Shown here: one piece after another, positions 35,800 to 44,088 of the stretch
Numbering within the stretch: the first letter of the stretch is position 1
How the letters are laid out: each line of letters opens with the position of its first letter
The notes under the pieces: model-generated
The model's input: only the letters and a program-made list of their open reading frames with translations
Told to the model about the DNA's origin: nothing
The model's database searches: none
Position numbers and translations under genes: made by a program
NCBI RefSeq assembly: GCF_042648445.1
Contig: NZ_JBHRYB010000005.1
Location: 868,001-932,000, forward strand
Origin: Bacterioplanoides pacificum
GTDB lineage: Bacteria > Pseudomonadota > Gammaproteobacteria > Pseudomonadales > Oceanobacteraceae
Direction of reading: 5' to 3'
Length of the DNA: 64,000 nt

Positions 35800-37683
35800 T
35801 CAGCGGCTCTGAGCCATCAGTGCATCTTCGACGGCAAAGCGCATGTGATCGTTATCGGTGGGCACGGTTTTCAGAAAACTCACAATCGTTTTATCGGCCG
35901 CCATCTTACCCATGGCTTTCACCATACGGCGTTGCACCAGCGGTGATTGCGACGGAAACAACTCAATCATATGGGCCAGGGCCACATCCCCCAGCTGTTG
36001 CAATGCCGCAGCTGCAGCGTCCGGCACGCGGTGATCAAAGTCCTCCAGGCTGGTTACCAATAGCTGATGGGCTTGTTTATCGCGACTATGGATATTCACC
36101 AGCACCTGAATCATCAGTTTTTTCAGTGTGCCGCGATACGGGCTGCTGCGTTGTACCTGCAGCCGTTCCAGCTTACGGATCACCTGGTCTTCAGCCACGG
36201 CAGCCCGTTCGCCGTAAGCTTCCAGATACTGTGCATAGCGCTGTAGCTCGCTATTGCTGTTATCTCTAAACAGCGCTGCAGCACAATCCTGCGGCTGGCA
36301 CACCTCGGCTCCCGGTAATTGATAGCGGATAAACCATAAATTTTTCGTCACCTCACTGGTGCGCTGACCGGCGATGGTGGTCGCCCAGAACTGCGGATAG
36401 GGTTTGATGGTACGGCTCAGCCAGGCCTCGGCTTCGCGCGCCTGGGCTTTATCCTTTAATTTGCGCTGCTGTAATTCCAGTAAAAAATACAACGCACTGG
36501 CCTGACGCCGGCTGAGCGTTTGTGGCGCCGACTCCAGGCGTGCCAGTAACCAGTGCAGCGCCTCATCCGTGGCAGGTAATAAAGGCGATGGCTCAGCGGC
36601 TTTAATCAGCGTTTCATAAAACCGGCTGAGCGGCTGCACCAGCGGCGTAACCTCTGCGATCTGATCCCCCCGCTGTAACAACAGCTCAACCATCAGTTGC
36701 GGCTGACGCTCAGCCAGCAGCTGCAGCCACAAGGATAATAACGCCGCCCGGCTGAGCGCCGGTTTGCCAACCTGGCCGTTATCAGCGGCAAGCAACAACT
36801 GGTCAATCTGTTGCTGCAACAGCGCCGCTGATTGCCACGAGCGCCCGGCAGACGTGGTCGCGGCCGGATTTTGTGGCAACCGCACAGAGGCATTGGTCAA
36901 CGCTCTCAGTACCCGTTTCAGCCGGTCGGCAGCCACCCGCGCTAACGCCTGCTGTAGCTGTTGCCACTCTTTGTCACTCAGCGCCTGAGTATGATGCAAA
37001 TCGGAAAAGACAAAGCTGATCACCCTGGGTAATAACTGAGGGAGTTCATGATCGGCACTGGCGGCAATTTCCTCAAACAGCCAGCTGCGATACCCGGTCG
37101 CCGGAAAACGGCTGCCTTTCAGGCTCGACAACACCGCGTATTGCCAGCGGTGGCAGTCGTTATCGATCGGCGCCTGTAGCGCGTATTCCGTCAGGCGCTG
37201 GTTACGCGCCGGCGACGGCGTTTTTTTCAGCTCAGCCACCACCGCCAGGCGCACCGTTTCACAAGGACTGACACCCGGCTTGATTGCCGGCGTCACCAAG
37301 GCCGCAATCTGCTGGCCAATACCATCCGGGTCCACCTCGACCTCAGCTTTGAGGTAAAAGGTTTCACCGTTCCAGCGTTCTTCGAGGATACGGGTTTTGG
37401 TTAACGCCCGGGCAAAGGTCTGGTAATTGGCCTGTACCGTGCGGCTGAAGTCTTCGCCTTCCAGTCGTTGCTGCTGATCAAAGCGGGACTGCACCTGCAC
37501 CCCCACCTCTTCAATCAGCAACACCTGTAATTGTTGCAGTGCCGCTTTGCGGGCTGACACCTTGGAATCATTTTCGCTGGCGTTATAGGTGTAATCACGC
37601 ACCATAGTGACCACGTCGGCCAGTGCCACAGCCGGCAGCATCAGCCCCAGCCAGATGAACAATAAACGGGTTCCCTGAAACAC
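35800..37683 (-). CDS. exported protein of unknown function with FlgT/LPP20-like N-part and HEAT-like C-part
   Basis: 627 residues. Signal peptide with cleavage after VALA (residue about 22). Residues about 23-125 (MVRDYTYNASENDSK, ARKAALQQLQVLLIEEVGV) resemble the FlgT/LPP20-type periplasmic domain. The middle is a Gln- and Leu-rich helical region. The last about 90 residues (SLEDFDHRVPDAAAAALQQL, SPLVQRRMVKAMGKMAADK) read as HEAT-like repeats. I cannot assign a function. It lies between prpC and the regulator gene, divergent from the latter across a 187-nt region that holds an operator, so it might belong to the same regulon. Confidence 0.7.
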   Translation of the reverse strand: MFQGTRLLFIWLGLMLPAVALADVVTMVRDYTYNASENDSKVSARKAALQQLQVLLIEEVGVQVQSRFDQQQRLEGEDFSRTVQANYQTFARALTKTRILEERWNGETFYLKAEVEVDPDGIGQQIAALVTPAIKPGVSPCETVRLAVVAELKKTPSPARNQRLTEYALQAPIDNDCHRWQYAVLSSLKGSRFPATGYRSWLFEEIAASADHELPQLLPRVISFVFSDLHHTQALSDKEWQQLQQALARVAADRLKRVLRALTNASVRLPQNPAATTSAGRSWQSAALLQQQIDQLLLAADNGQVGKPALSRAALLSLWLQLLAERQPQLMVELLLQRGDQIAEVTPLVQPLSRFYETLIKAAEPSPLLPATDEALHWLLARLESAPQTLSRRQASALYFLLELQQRKLKDKAQAREAEAWLSRTIKPYPQFWATTIAGQRTSEVTKNLWFIRYQLPGAEVCQPQDCAAALFRDNSNSELQRYAQYLEAYGERAAVAEDQVIRKLERLQVQRSSPYRGTLKKLMIQVLVNIHSRDKQAHQLLVTSLEDFDHRVPDAAAAALQQLGDVALAHMIELFPSQSPLVQRRMVKAMGKMAADKTIVSFLKTVPTDNDHMRFAVEDALMAQSR

Positions 37684-37810
37684 GCGGGTTTCCTTTTTCG
37701 GTCAGAAGTTCGGTTAACCCGGCATGATACTGAGCTTGCTTTCAATAGTAAAAACGGCCACCGCCGTGGTTATCCCGGGTGCTGCGGCCAGCACTTATGC
37801 AAAGGTCGTT

Positions 37811-37829
37811 ATTTGCAAGGTTTGCAAAT
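37811..37829. promoter_or_regulatory. ATTTGC-N7-GCAAAT operator between the HEAT-like and XRE-regulator genes
   Basis: A perfect-arm inverted repeat, 42 nt upstream of the regulator ATG; the same arms and spacing as the site before prpC. Confidence 0.72.
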
Positions 37830-37870
37830 GGCGTTATGCTGCATTTCCCTGCCACTGTGACGACACCACC

Positions 37871-39223
37871 ATGAGCAAAAAACTGTATATCGGCCCACGC
37901 CTGCGCCGTCTGCGTGAACAACACCAGCTGAATCAGGCACAGTGTGCACAACAACTGGGGCTGTCGCACAGTTACCTGAACCAGCTGGAAAACAATCAGC
38001 GGCCGGTGTCGGCAGCGGTACTGGTGAAACTGTCGACGGCTTTTCATATCGATGTGGCGCAGTTTTCGTCCGATCAGCACGACCACCTGACGGCTGACAT
38101 CGTATTAGCCAGCAAAGATCCGGTGTTAGCGGAACACAACCTGGCACCACAACAGATCCAGCAACTGGTCGATCAGCAGCCGGAAATGGCCGCTGCAATG
38201 GCCGGTTTATTTCATCAATACGCCCGCATCCGGCAGGATTATGAGCAACTGATTCAGCGCTTTTACGGTGAACAACACACCGCCCATCTGACCCCGCTGC
38301 CCCATGAGCAGGTGCGCGATTTTTTTTATCAGCGCAATAACTACATCGACGAGCTTGATCGCGCAGCCGAAGCACTGGCCCAGCGTTATCGTTTTGAAGC
38401 CGGTCATCTGCGCGATCAGCTGCAGCATTATCTTCACAAGTCCGCTATTACGCTGGAAGCCGCCGAACAACTGCCGGTGCGCCAGCAGATTTTTCAGATG
38501 GCATCACATATCGCTCTGGTGCAATACCAGGACGTACTGGATGACATCTGCCGCCAGGCCGCGCTGGCCGGCGACCAGGCTAATGAACTGCTGCGTATTG
38601 GTCTGGCAAATTATTTTGCCGGTGCCTTACTGATGCCCTATCGCGCCTTTTTACAGGCAGCTGAACACAGCCGTTATGATATTGAATATCTGGAACACGC
38701 ATTTCAGGTATCCAGCGAACAGGTGTGTCATCGCCTCAGCACCCTGCAACGACGTGATCAGCAGGGGGTGCCGTTTTATTTTGTCCGGGTCGATCAGGCC
38801 GGTAATATTTCCAAACGTCAGAGTGCGACCAGTTTCCATTTCGCCCGCACCGGCGGTGCCTGCCCGATCTGGAATATCCACGAAGCCGTTACCACACCAC
38901 AAAAAGTATTAACCCAGGTCGCCCGCATGCCGGACGGTCAGCGCTATTTTTGCATCGCCAAACAAGTGGTACGCGGCGGTGGCCATTACCATGCGCCAAG
39001 CCGCATCTTTGCTATCGGTCTGGGCTGCGAACTGCAACACGCGCACCGGCTGGTATACGCCGATGGCCTAAACCTCAGCAGCGACAGCCTGGTGGATGAT
39101 ATTGGTCCCGGCTGCCGGGTATGTGAACGCAAAGGATGCCCGCAGCGGGCCTTTCCGGCGGCGGGCAAAACCCTCAGTATCCGCCGCGATGCCCAGCCGG
39201 CGATGCCGTATGATTTTGATTAG
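37871..39223 (+). CDS. XRE-family short-chain fatty acyl regulator (RamB/PrpR-like)
   Basis: 450 residues from the MSKKLYIGPRLR start. An N-terminal Cro-type HTH (about 7-60: RLREQHQLNQAQCAQQLGLS, SYLNQLENNQRPVSAAVL) is followed by an IrrE/M78-like middle (about 195-290). The C-terminal domain (about 300-450) is of the type linked to short-chain acyl-CoA sensing, with the cysteine cluster CRVCERKGC near residue 415; in some PrpR proteins such a cluster binds an Fe-S centre. The operator pair links it to prpC, so it probably senses propionyl-CoA or methylcitrate cycle state. Confidence 0.85.
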   Translation: MSKKLYIGPRLRRLREQHQLNQAQCAQQLGLSHSYLNQLENNQRPVSAAVLVKLSTAFHIDVAQFSSDQHDHLTADIVLASKDPVLAEHNLAPQQIQQLVDQQPEMAAAMAGLFHQYARIRQDYEQLIQRFYGEQHTAHLTPLPHEQVRDFFYQRNNYIDELDRAAEALAQRYRFEAGHLRDQLQHYLHKSAITLEAAEQLPVRQQIFQMASHIALVQYQDVLDDICRQAALAGDQANELLRIGLANYFAGALLMPYRAFLQAAEHSRYDIEYLEHAFQVSSEQVCHRLSTLQRRDQQGVPFYFVRVDQAGNISKRQSATSFHFARTGGACPIWNIHEAVTTPQKVLTQVARMPDGQRYFCIAKQVVRGGGHYHAPSRIFAIGLGCELQHAHRLVYADGLNLSSDSLVDDIGPGCRVCERKGCPQRAFPAAGKTLSIRRDAQPAMPYDFD

Positions 39224-39252
39224 TGGCGCCAAGGACCATAAAAAAAGGCCAT

Positions 39253-39284
39253 AAAAAACCGCCCGGCATGTGCACAGGCGGTTT
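39253..39284 (-). terminator. intrinsic terminator of metE
   Basis: AAACCGCC and GGCGGTTT arms with a T run on the minus strand, 22 nt beyond the metE stop. Confidence 0.8.
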
Positions 39285-39305
39285 AACGGTTATGGCCCCT
39301 GGTAT

Positions 39306-41642
39306 TCAGACGCTGACGGCTTCAGCCCCGTTTTGCCGGGCTGGTGCAGAGTGAGCTGCCTGCTGGCGCAGCTGACGTGCAGCGGCAACCATCGCCTGCA
39401 ATGCCGGAGTGACTTCCGGCCACTGGCGGGTTTTTAATCCGCAGTCCGGGTTGACCCATAAACGCTGTGCCGGGATCCGCCGGGCGGCTTTCTCCATCAG
39501 GGTCACTATCTGTTGTTGGCCCGGAATATTGGGAGAATGAATATCGTAAACCCCCGGGCCTATTTCGTTAGGGTATTCAAAATCCTCAAACGCCTGCAAT
39601 AATTCCATATCCGAACGTGACGTTTCGATGGTAATCACATCGGCATCCATCGCCGCAATGGCGCGGATAATGTCGTTAAATTCGGAATAACACATATGGG
39701 TGTGAATCTGAGTACGGTCGCTGACGCCGTTGGCGCAGATACGGAAACTGTTCACCGCCCAGTCGAGGTACGTCTGCCATTCACTGCGACGCAACGGCAA
39801 ACCTTCACGCAACGCCGCTTCGTCAATCTGAATAATCTGGATACCGGCGGCTTCCAGGTCCTGAACCTCTTCACGGATGGCCAGCGCCAGTTGTTCACAA
39901 CTGGTTTGTAACGGCTGATCATCGCGCACAAACGACCAGTTCAGAATAGTCACCGGGCCGGTCAGCATACCTTTAACCGGTTTAGCCGTCAGCGACTGCG
40001 CGTATTGCGCCCAGCCGACCGTCATTGGTTGCGGCCGGGAAATATCGCCAAATAAAATCGGTGGTTTAACACAGCGTGAACCGTACGACTGCACCCAGCC
40101 AAAACGACTGAAGGCATAACCGTCGAGTTGTTCACCAAAATATTCCACCATGTCGTTACGCTCCGGTTCGCCATGAACCAGTACGTCCAGCCCCAGCGCT
40201 TCCTGCTCACGGATGCAGAATTCAATTTCCTGCTGCATATACGACTGATACGCCGCGGCACTCAGCTCCCCCTGGCGGAAGCGCCGCCGGAACTGGCGGA
40301 TTTCGCTGGTTTGCGGAAACGATCCTATGGTGGTGGTTGGATACAGCGGCAACGTCAGTGTCTGCTGCTGTTGCAGGACACGCTGGGCATACGCTGACTG
40401 CCGTTGCCCCAGCTGCGGGGTAATGGCTGCTACCGCCTGCTGCACTGCCGGATTGGTGACCCGTGGCGATGCGCGACGCGACTGCAGCGCCGCGCGGTTA
40501 GCCGCCAGCTGCGCCTGCTGGCTGGCATCCAGTCCGTCACGCCCCAGGTTAATGGCCTGGCAGATCAAATCCAGCTCCTGCAATTTCTGTTTGGCAAACG
40601 CCAGCCAGTTGCGGATTTCGCTATCCAGCGCCACTTCACTGTCGAGATCCACCGGTACATGTAACAGCGAACAGCTCGGCGCCAGCCATAACCGCTCTGC
40701 CAGGCGTTCTGCCACCGGCTCCAGCCAGTCGAGAATGGCATGAATATCCGCTTTCCAGATATTGCGGCCGTTGATGACCCCAAGCGATAACACTTTATGC
40801 ACCGGCAGCCAGTCGAGTACTTTGTTCAGCTCGCTCTGATCGCTGGCAACATCCAGATGTAAACCAGCCACCGGCAGGTTGCAGGCCAGCTGCAGGTTGT
40901 CTTCCAGTTTGCCAAAGTAGGTGGTCAGCAGCAGCTGTGGGCGGTTGGATTTTAATGTGTGGTACGCCTGCTCAAAGGCGTTCTTCCACTGGCTGTCGAG
41001 GTCGGTTACCAGAATGGGTTCATCCACCTGTACCCATTCAGCACCGCCGTCAGCCAGCTGTTCCAGCAACTGGCTGTATACCGGCAATAAGCGGGGCAGC
41101 AGATTCAGTGGTTCACTACCGTCTTTACTCTTCGCCAGTGCCAGATACGTCAGCGGGCCAATAATCACGGGTTTGGCGCTGATCCCCTGACGCCGGGCCT
41201 GTTTTAACTGCTGCAGCAGACGTTGCGGATTCAGCTCAAACTGACTGTCGGCGGTCACTTCCGGCACAATGTAGTGATAGTTGGTGTCGAACCATTTGGT
41301 CATTTCTGCTGCCGCCACGCAGCCACAATGACTGTCAGCGGCGGAGCGACCACGGGCGATGCGGAAATAATTGTCCAGTTCCGTGCCGTTTAGCTGCGCC
41401 ACCCGGGCCGGCAGGTTCCCCAGCGTCACACTCATATCCAGCACCTGGTCGTAGAACGAAAAATCACCCACCGGCACCTGCTGCAGGTGTTGCTGCAGCT
41501 GCCAGTTGTGCTGGCGAATCTGTTGTGCGGTGCTTTGCAGGGCGGCTTCGTCGCTCTGTCCCTGCCAGAAATTTTCCAGAGCAAACTTTAACTGGCGCTG
41601 ATCGCCAATCCGGGGAAAACCAAGGTTGTGTTGCTGTGCCAT
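39306..41642 (-). CDS. metE: cobalamin-independent methionine synthase
   Basis: 778 residues, slightly longer than usual because of an Ala/Arg-rich C-terminal tail. It transfers a methyl group from methyl-tetrahydrofolate to homocysteine. The zinc ligands appear as His and Cys in HTHMCYSEFND and Cys in NPDCGLKTR; TTTIGSFPQT begins the C-terminal barrel and NLGFPRIGDQRQLKFALE (residues about 6-23) the N-terminal one. Monocistronic, with its own terminator. A GTGAA-TT-TTCAC repeat lies about 70 nt upstream, but its spacing does not fit the MetR box, so regulation is undecided. Confidence 0.96.
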   Translation of the reverse strand: MAQQHNLGFPRIGDQRQLKFALENFWQGQSDEAALQSTAQQIRQHNWQLQQHLQQVPVGDFSFYDQVLDMSVTLGNLPARVAQLNGTELDNYFRIARGRSAADSHCGCVAAAEMTKWFDTNYHYIVPEVTADSQFELNPQRLLQQLKQARRQGISAKPVIIGPLTYLALAKSKDGSEPLNLLPRLLPVYSQLLEQLADGGAEWVQVDEPILVTDLDSQWKNAFEQAYHTLKSNRPQLLLTTYFGKLEDNLQLACNLPVAGLHLDVASDQSELNKVLDWLPVHKVLSLGVINGRNIWKADIHAILDWLEPVAERLAERLWLAPSCSLLHVPVDLDSEVALDSEIRNWLAFAKQKLQELDLICQAINLGRDGLDASQQAQLAANRAALQSRRASPRVTNPAVQQAVAAITPQLGQRQSAYAQRVLQQQQTLTLPLYPTTTIGSFPQTSEIRQFRRRFRQGELSAAAYQSYMQQEIEFCIREQEALGLDVLVHGEPERNDMVEYFGEQLDGYAFSRFGWVQSYGSRCVKPPILFGDISRPQPMTVGWAQYAQSLTAKPVKGMLTGPVTILNWSFVRDDQPLQTSCEQLALAIREEVQDLEAAGIQIIQIDEAALREGLPLRRSEWQTYLDWAVNSFRICANGVSDRTQIHTHMCYSEFNDIIRAIAAMDADVITIETSRSDMELLQAFEDFEYPNEIGPGVYDIHSPNIPGQQQIVTLMEKAARRIPAQRLWVNPDCGLKTRQWPEVTPALQAMVAAARQLRQQAAHSAPARQNGAEAVSV

Positions 41643-41744
41643 CTCATTGTCTCGTGTTAAAACTGATTAATGAGAGGACTGTAAATGAAGTTTATTATTA
41701 ATAAAATTGGTGAATTTTCACGTTACAACAAGAAAAATTCATAA

Positions 41745-42911
41745 TCAATCCGACCGGCTGGCGCGACTCAGATGCCAGATCAGACCGTTAGCGTCATCGC
41801 TGATCAGCAGTGAACCATCCCCCTGCTCAATAATGTCCACCGGCCGACCAAGTTTTTGTTCGCCGTCGAGAAAATCCACCAGCACGCCGGGCTCACTTGT
41901 CGCGGCAGCATACGCGGTAACGCGGTACCCCACCGGCGTACTGCGGTTCCAGCTGCCGTGTTCCGCCACCAGTAAATGGCCGGCTAACGCCTTATAAGGC
42001 CCCTGATAAAAATGAATTCCCAACGGTGCGCTGTGAGCCTGCAGCACAATTTGTGGATCAATAAACGGCAGCTCGCCGGGATGCTGACGGCGGATTTCGG
42101 CGTGTGGCTCTGGCAGCTGGCCACCTTGTGCATCAGCATGCACAAACGGAAAACCAAAGTGTGGCCGGCTTTTCCAGCCCATAGGCACACGGTTAATTTC
42201 ACAGGCGGGTAGATCATCACCCAGCCAGTCACGGCCGTTATCGCTGAACCATAATTCCCCGGATTCCGGATGAAACGCCATGCCAACACTGTTGCGCACC
42301 CCCATCGCCAGGATGTGGTATTGCAGCTTGCCGGCTTTTAACGCGCTCAGATCAAGCGCCAGTATCGTTCCGGTTGGCTCATCGGCGTGCGGAAAAACCA
42401 GACAAATGTTACACGGTGCTCCCACCGGCACCACCAGTGTTTGCTGATCCGGACTCACTTCTATAGCTTTCCAGCCGTGATGACTGTGCTGCGGCAAGGC
42501 ATCGGTTAACAGCTGCCAGTGGCGACTGAGCTGAGCGGCCTGAGTGCTGCTGGCCAGACGCTGATCCGCGGCAGCCAGCAACCAGATTTCATTCACCGCC
42601 GCCACCAGCAGATCACCGTTGGCGTCCATGGCCAGCCCCGAAGGCATAGACACACCTTCCAGGATCACCTCGGCCTGGCGGCCACCGCGACTGAAATTCC
42701 GCACCACATGAACCTTGCCGTATTGCCGGCTGCCGACGTACAGGTGCCCGGCTGGCGACAACACCATTTGCCGTGCCCCCGGCACCTCGGCCAGACGTTG
42801 CAGCTGATACCCCGGAGCCACACGAATGGCGTTATCGGCAGTGACGCTGCCGGCCAGGCAAGCCAGCAGCCAAAACAGACTGAGCGGTAACATGCGCCGC
42901 ATGTTCGTCAT
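41745..42911 (-). CDS. exported PQQ-dependent sugar (sorbosone/glucose-type) dehydrogenase
   Basis: 388 residues from MTNMRRM; the frame continues upstream only through the AraC gene. It has a signal peptide (SLFWLLACLAGSVTA then D) and is therefore periplasmic. It shows a soluble beta-propeller of the GDH-B/L-sorbosone dehydrogenase family: VSMPSGLAMDANGDLLVAAV, HSHHGWKAIEVSPDQQTLVV, GVRNSVGMAFHPESGELWFSDNGRD and VAEHGSWNRSTPVGYRV in successive blades (each shown here in short pieces of a longer match). Its ATG overlaps the AraC stop (ATGA). The substrate is unknown. Confidence 0.8.
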   Translation of the reverse strand: MTNMRRMLPLSLFWLLACLAGSVTADNAIRVAPGYQLQRLAEVPGARQMVLSPAGHLYVGSRQYGKVHVVRNFSRGGRQAEVILEGVSMPSGLAMDANGDLLVAAVNEIWLLAAADQRLASSTQAAQLSRHWQLLTDALPQHSHHGWKAIEVSPDQQTLVVPVGAPCNICLVFPHADEPTGTILALDLSALKAGKLQYHILAMGVRNSVGMAFHPESGELWFSDNGRDWLGDDLPACEINRVPMGWKSRPHFGFPFVHADAQGGQLPEPHAEIRRQHPGELPFIDPQIVLQAHSAPLGIHFYQGPYKALAGHLLVAEHGSWNRSTPVGYRVTAYAAATSEPGVLVDFLDGEQKLGRPVDIIEQGDGSLLISDDANGLIWHLSRASRSD

Positions 42912-43885
42912 ACCTCTGCCAGTGCAGCAGCGCCCTGCTGACGGCCATACTGGCGGGGAGTCACACCGTACTGCTGCTGAAAACGACGACTGAAATGACT
43001 GGCACTGACATAACCCACCTGATAACACACCTCAGTGATGCCATGCCCGGCGGCGATCAGCTCGCGGGCTTTGTCCAGCCGCCGCTGCTGCAGGTATTCC
43101 ATCGGTCCGCAGCCCATCACGTGCCGGAACTGCTGATAAAACCGGCTGCGCGACATACAGGCAATACGGCATAACTGTTCCACACGGATGGCCTGCGCCA
43201 GATGATCATCAATAAAGCGCACGGCGTCAGTCAGGCCGTTCAGGGTGGGATCTTTGCGCGCACAATGTAATAAAAAATTACGCCCCTGCTGCCGTAACAT
43301 CCGGGTTAACAGCTCAGTGACCCCGAGATTCAGCACCAGATCACGGTCGCTGTCGCGACCGAGAAAACAATCGACGATACGGATTAACAACTGCTGGGTG
43401 GCTTCGGTGTGATACAGGTGCAGCACATGATCCTGTTCCGGCCGCCATTCCCCCAGTTCACGCGGCAACGGATTGGCCTGATTCAGCTGATCACATACCT
43501 GGCGCAGACGATCGCGGCTGATTCCCAGCGTCAGGCAACTGGTTGGCTGCTGTTCGCTGGCATCGGGAAAATCGATTGCCACCTGTTCGCCGGGGGCCAT
43601 CACAAACGACTCGTGGGGTACAAATTCGGCATTAAAGTGGTGTTTGCCGTGCAGTACTTTCTGGCCGCTGATCATGCCGCAATACAATACCTCATCGGCC
43701 TGCAGCTGCACTTTTTCGGCCCGGGCGAAGGTATCGTAAATCGACAGTTCGACTTCGTGGTGTTCAAACACGGTGCGGTTTTCCACCAGTTGCTGCGGGC
43801 CTGAGCCGGCCATAACCCGGCGCCGGTTAAACGCCGCCCGTTGCTGAAGCGGATTCTGACAAACGGCCTGCTGAGTCATGGGCAC
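42908..43885 (-). CDS. AraC-family transcriptional regulator
   Basis: 325 residues. The N-terminal cupin-like part (about 40-200) holds DEVLYCGMISGQKVLHG and ESFVMAPGEQVAIDFP. The C-terminal double HTH (about 213-312) reads IRVEQLCRIACMSRSRFYQQF and ITEVCYQVGYVSASHFSRRFQ. It lies 203 nt from the divergent aldehyde dehydrogenase gene and overlaps the downstream sugar dehydrogenase gene by 4 nt. It likely controls both flanking genes in response to an alcohol, aldehyde or sugar; the inducer is not apparent. Confidence 0.88.
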   Translation of the reverse strand: MPMTQQAVCQNPLQQRAAFNRRRVMAGSGPQQLVENRTVFEHHEVELSIYDTFARAEKVQLQADEVLYCGMISGQKVLHGKHHFNAEFVPHESFVMAPGEQVAIDFPDASEQQPTSCLTLGISRDRLRQVCDQLNQANPLPRELGEWRPEQDHVLHLYHTEATQQLLIRIVDCFLGRDSDRDLVLNLGVTELLTRMLRQQGRNFLLHCARKDPTLNGLTDAVRFIDDHLAQAIRVEQLCRIACMSRSRFYQQFRHVMGCGPMEYLQQRRLDKARELIAAGHGITEVCYQVGYVSASHFSRRFQQQYGVTPRQYGRQQGAAALAEV

Positions 43886-44088
43886 TCCGGTGCAATCAAG
43901 AGGACGAGGACGGCTGAATTTAAGCTTACCCGTGGCATATCCACTTGCCTCAGCGGACGCACAGCCAACTGAAAAAGACGCTCAGGCAAGTGATTTTTCA
44001 TCAGACCACATACCCTGAAATGGCACAACCCCCGGCCATGGTCGACCAAAGTCCGACACCGGGAATCACAATAACAAGGAGATATTCC

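Noticed and set aside
41690..41730. MetR site upstream of metE
   Set aside because: GTGAA-TT-TTCAC is a neat repeat, but the MetR pattern needs TGAA-N5-TTCA; the spacing is wrong.
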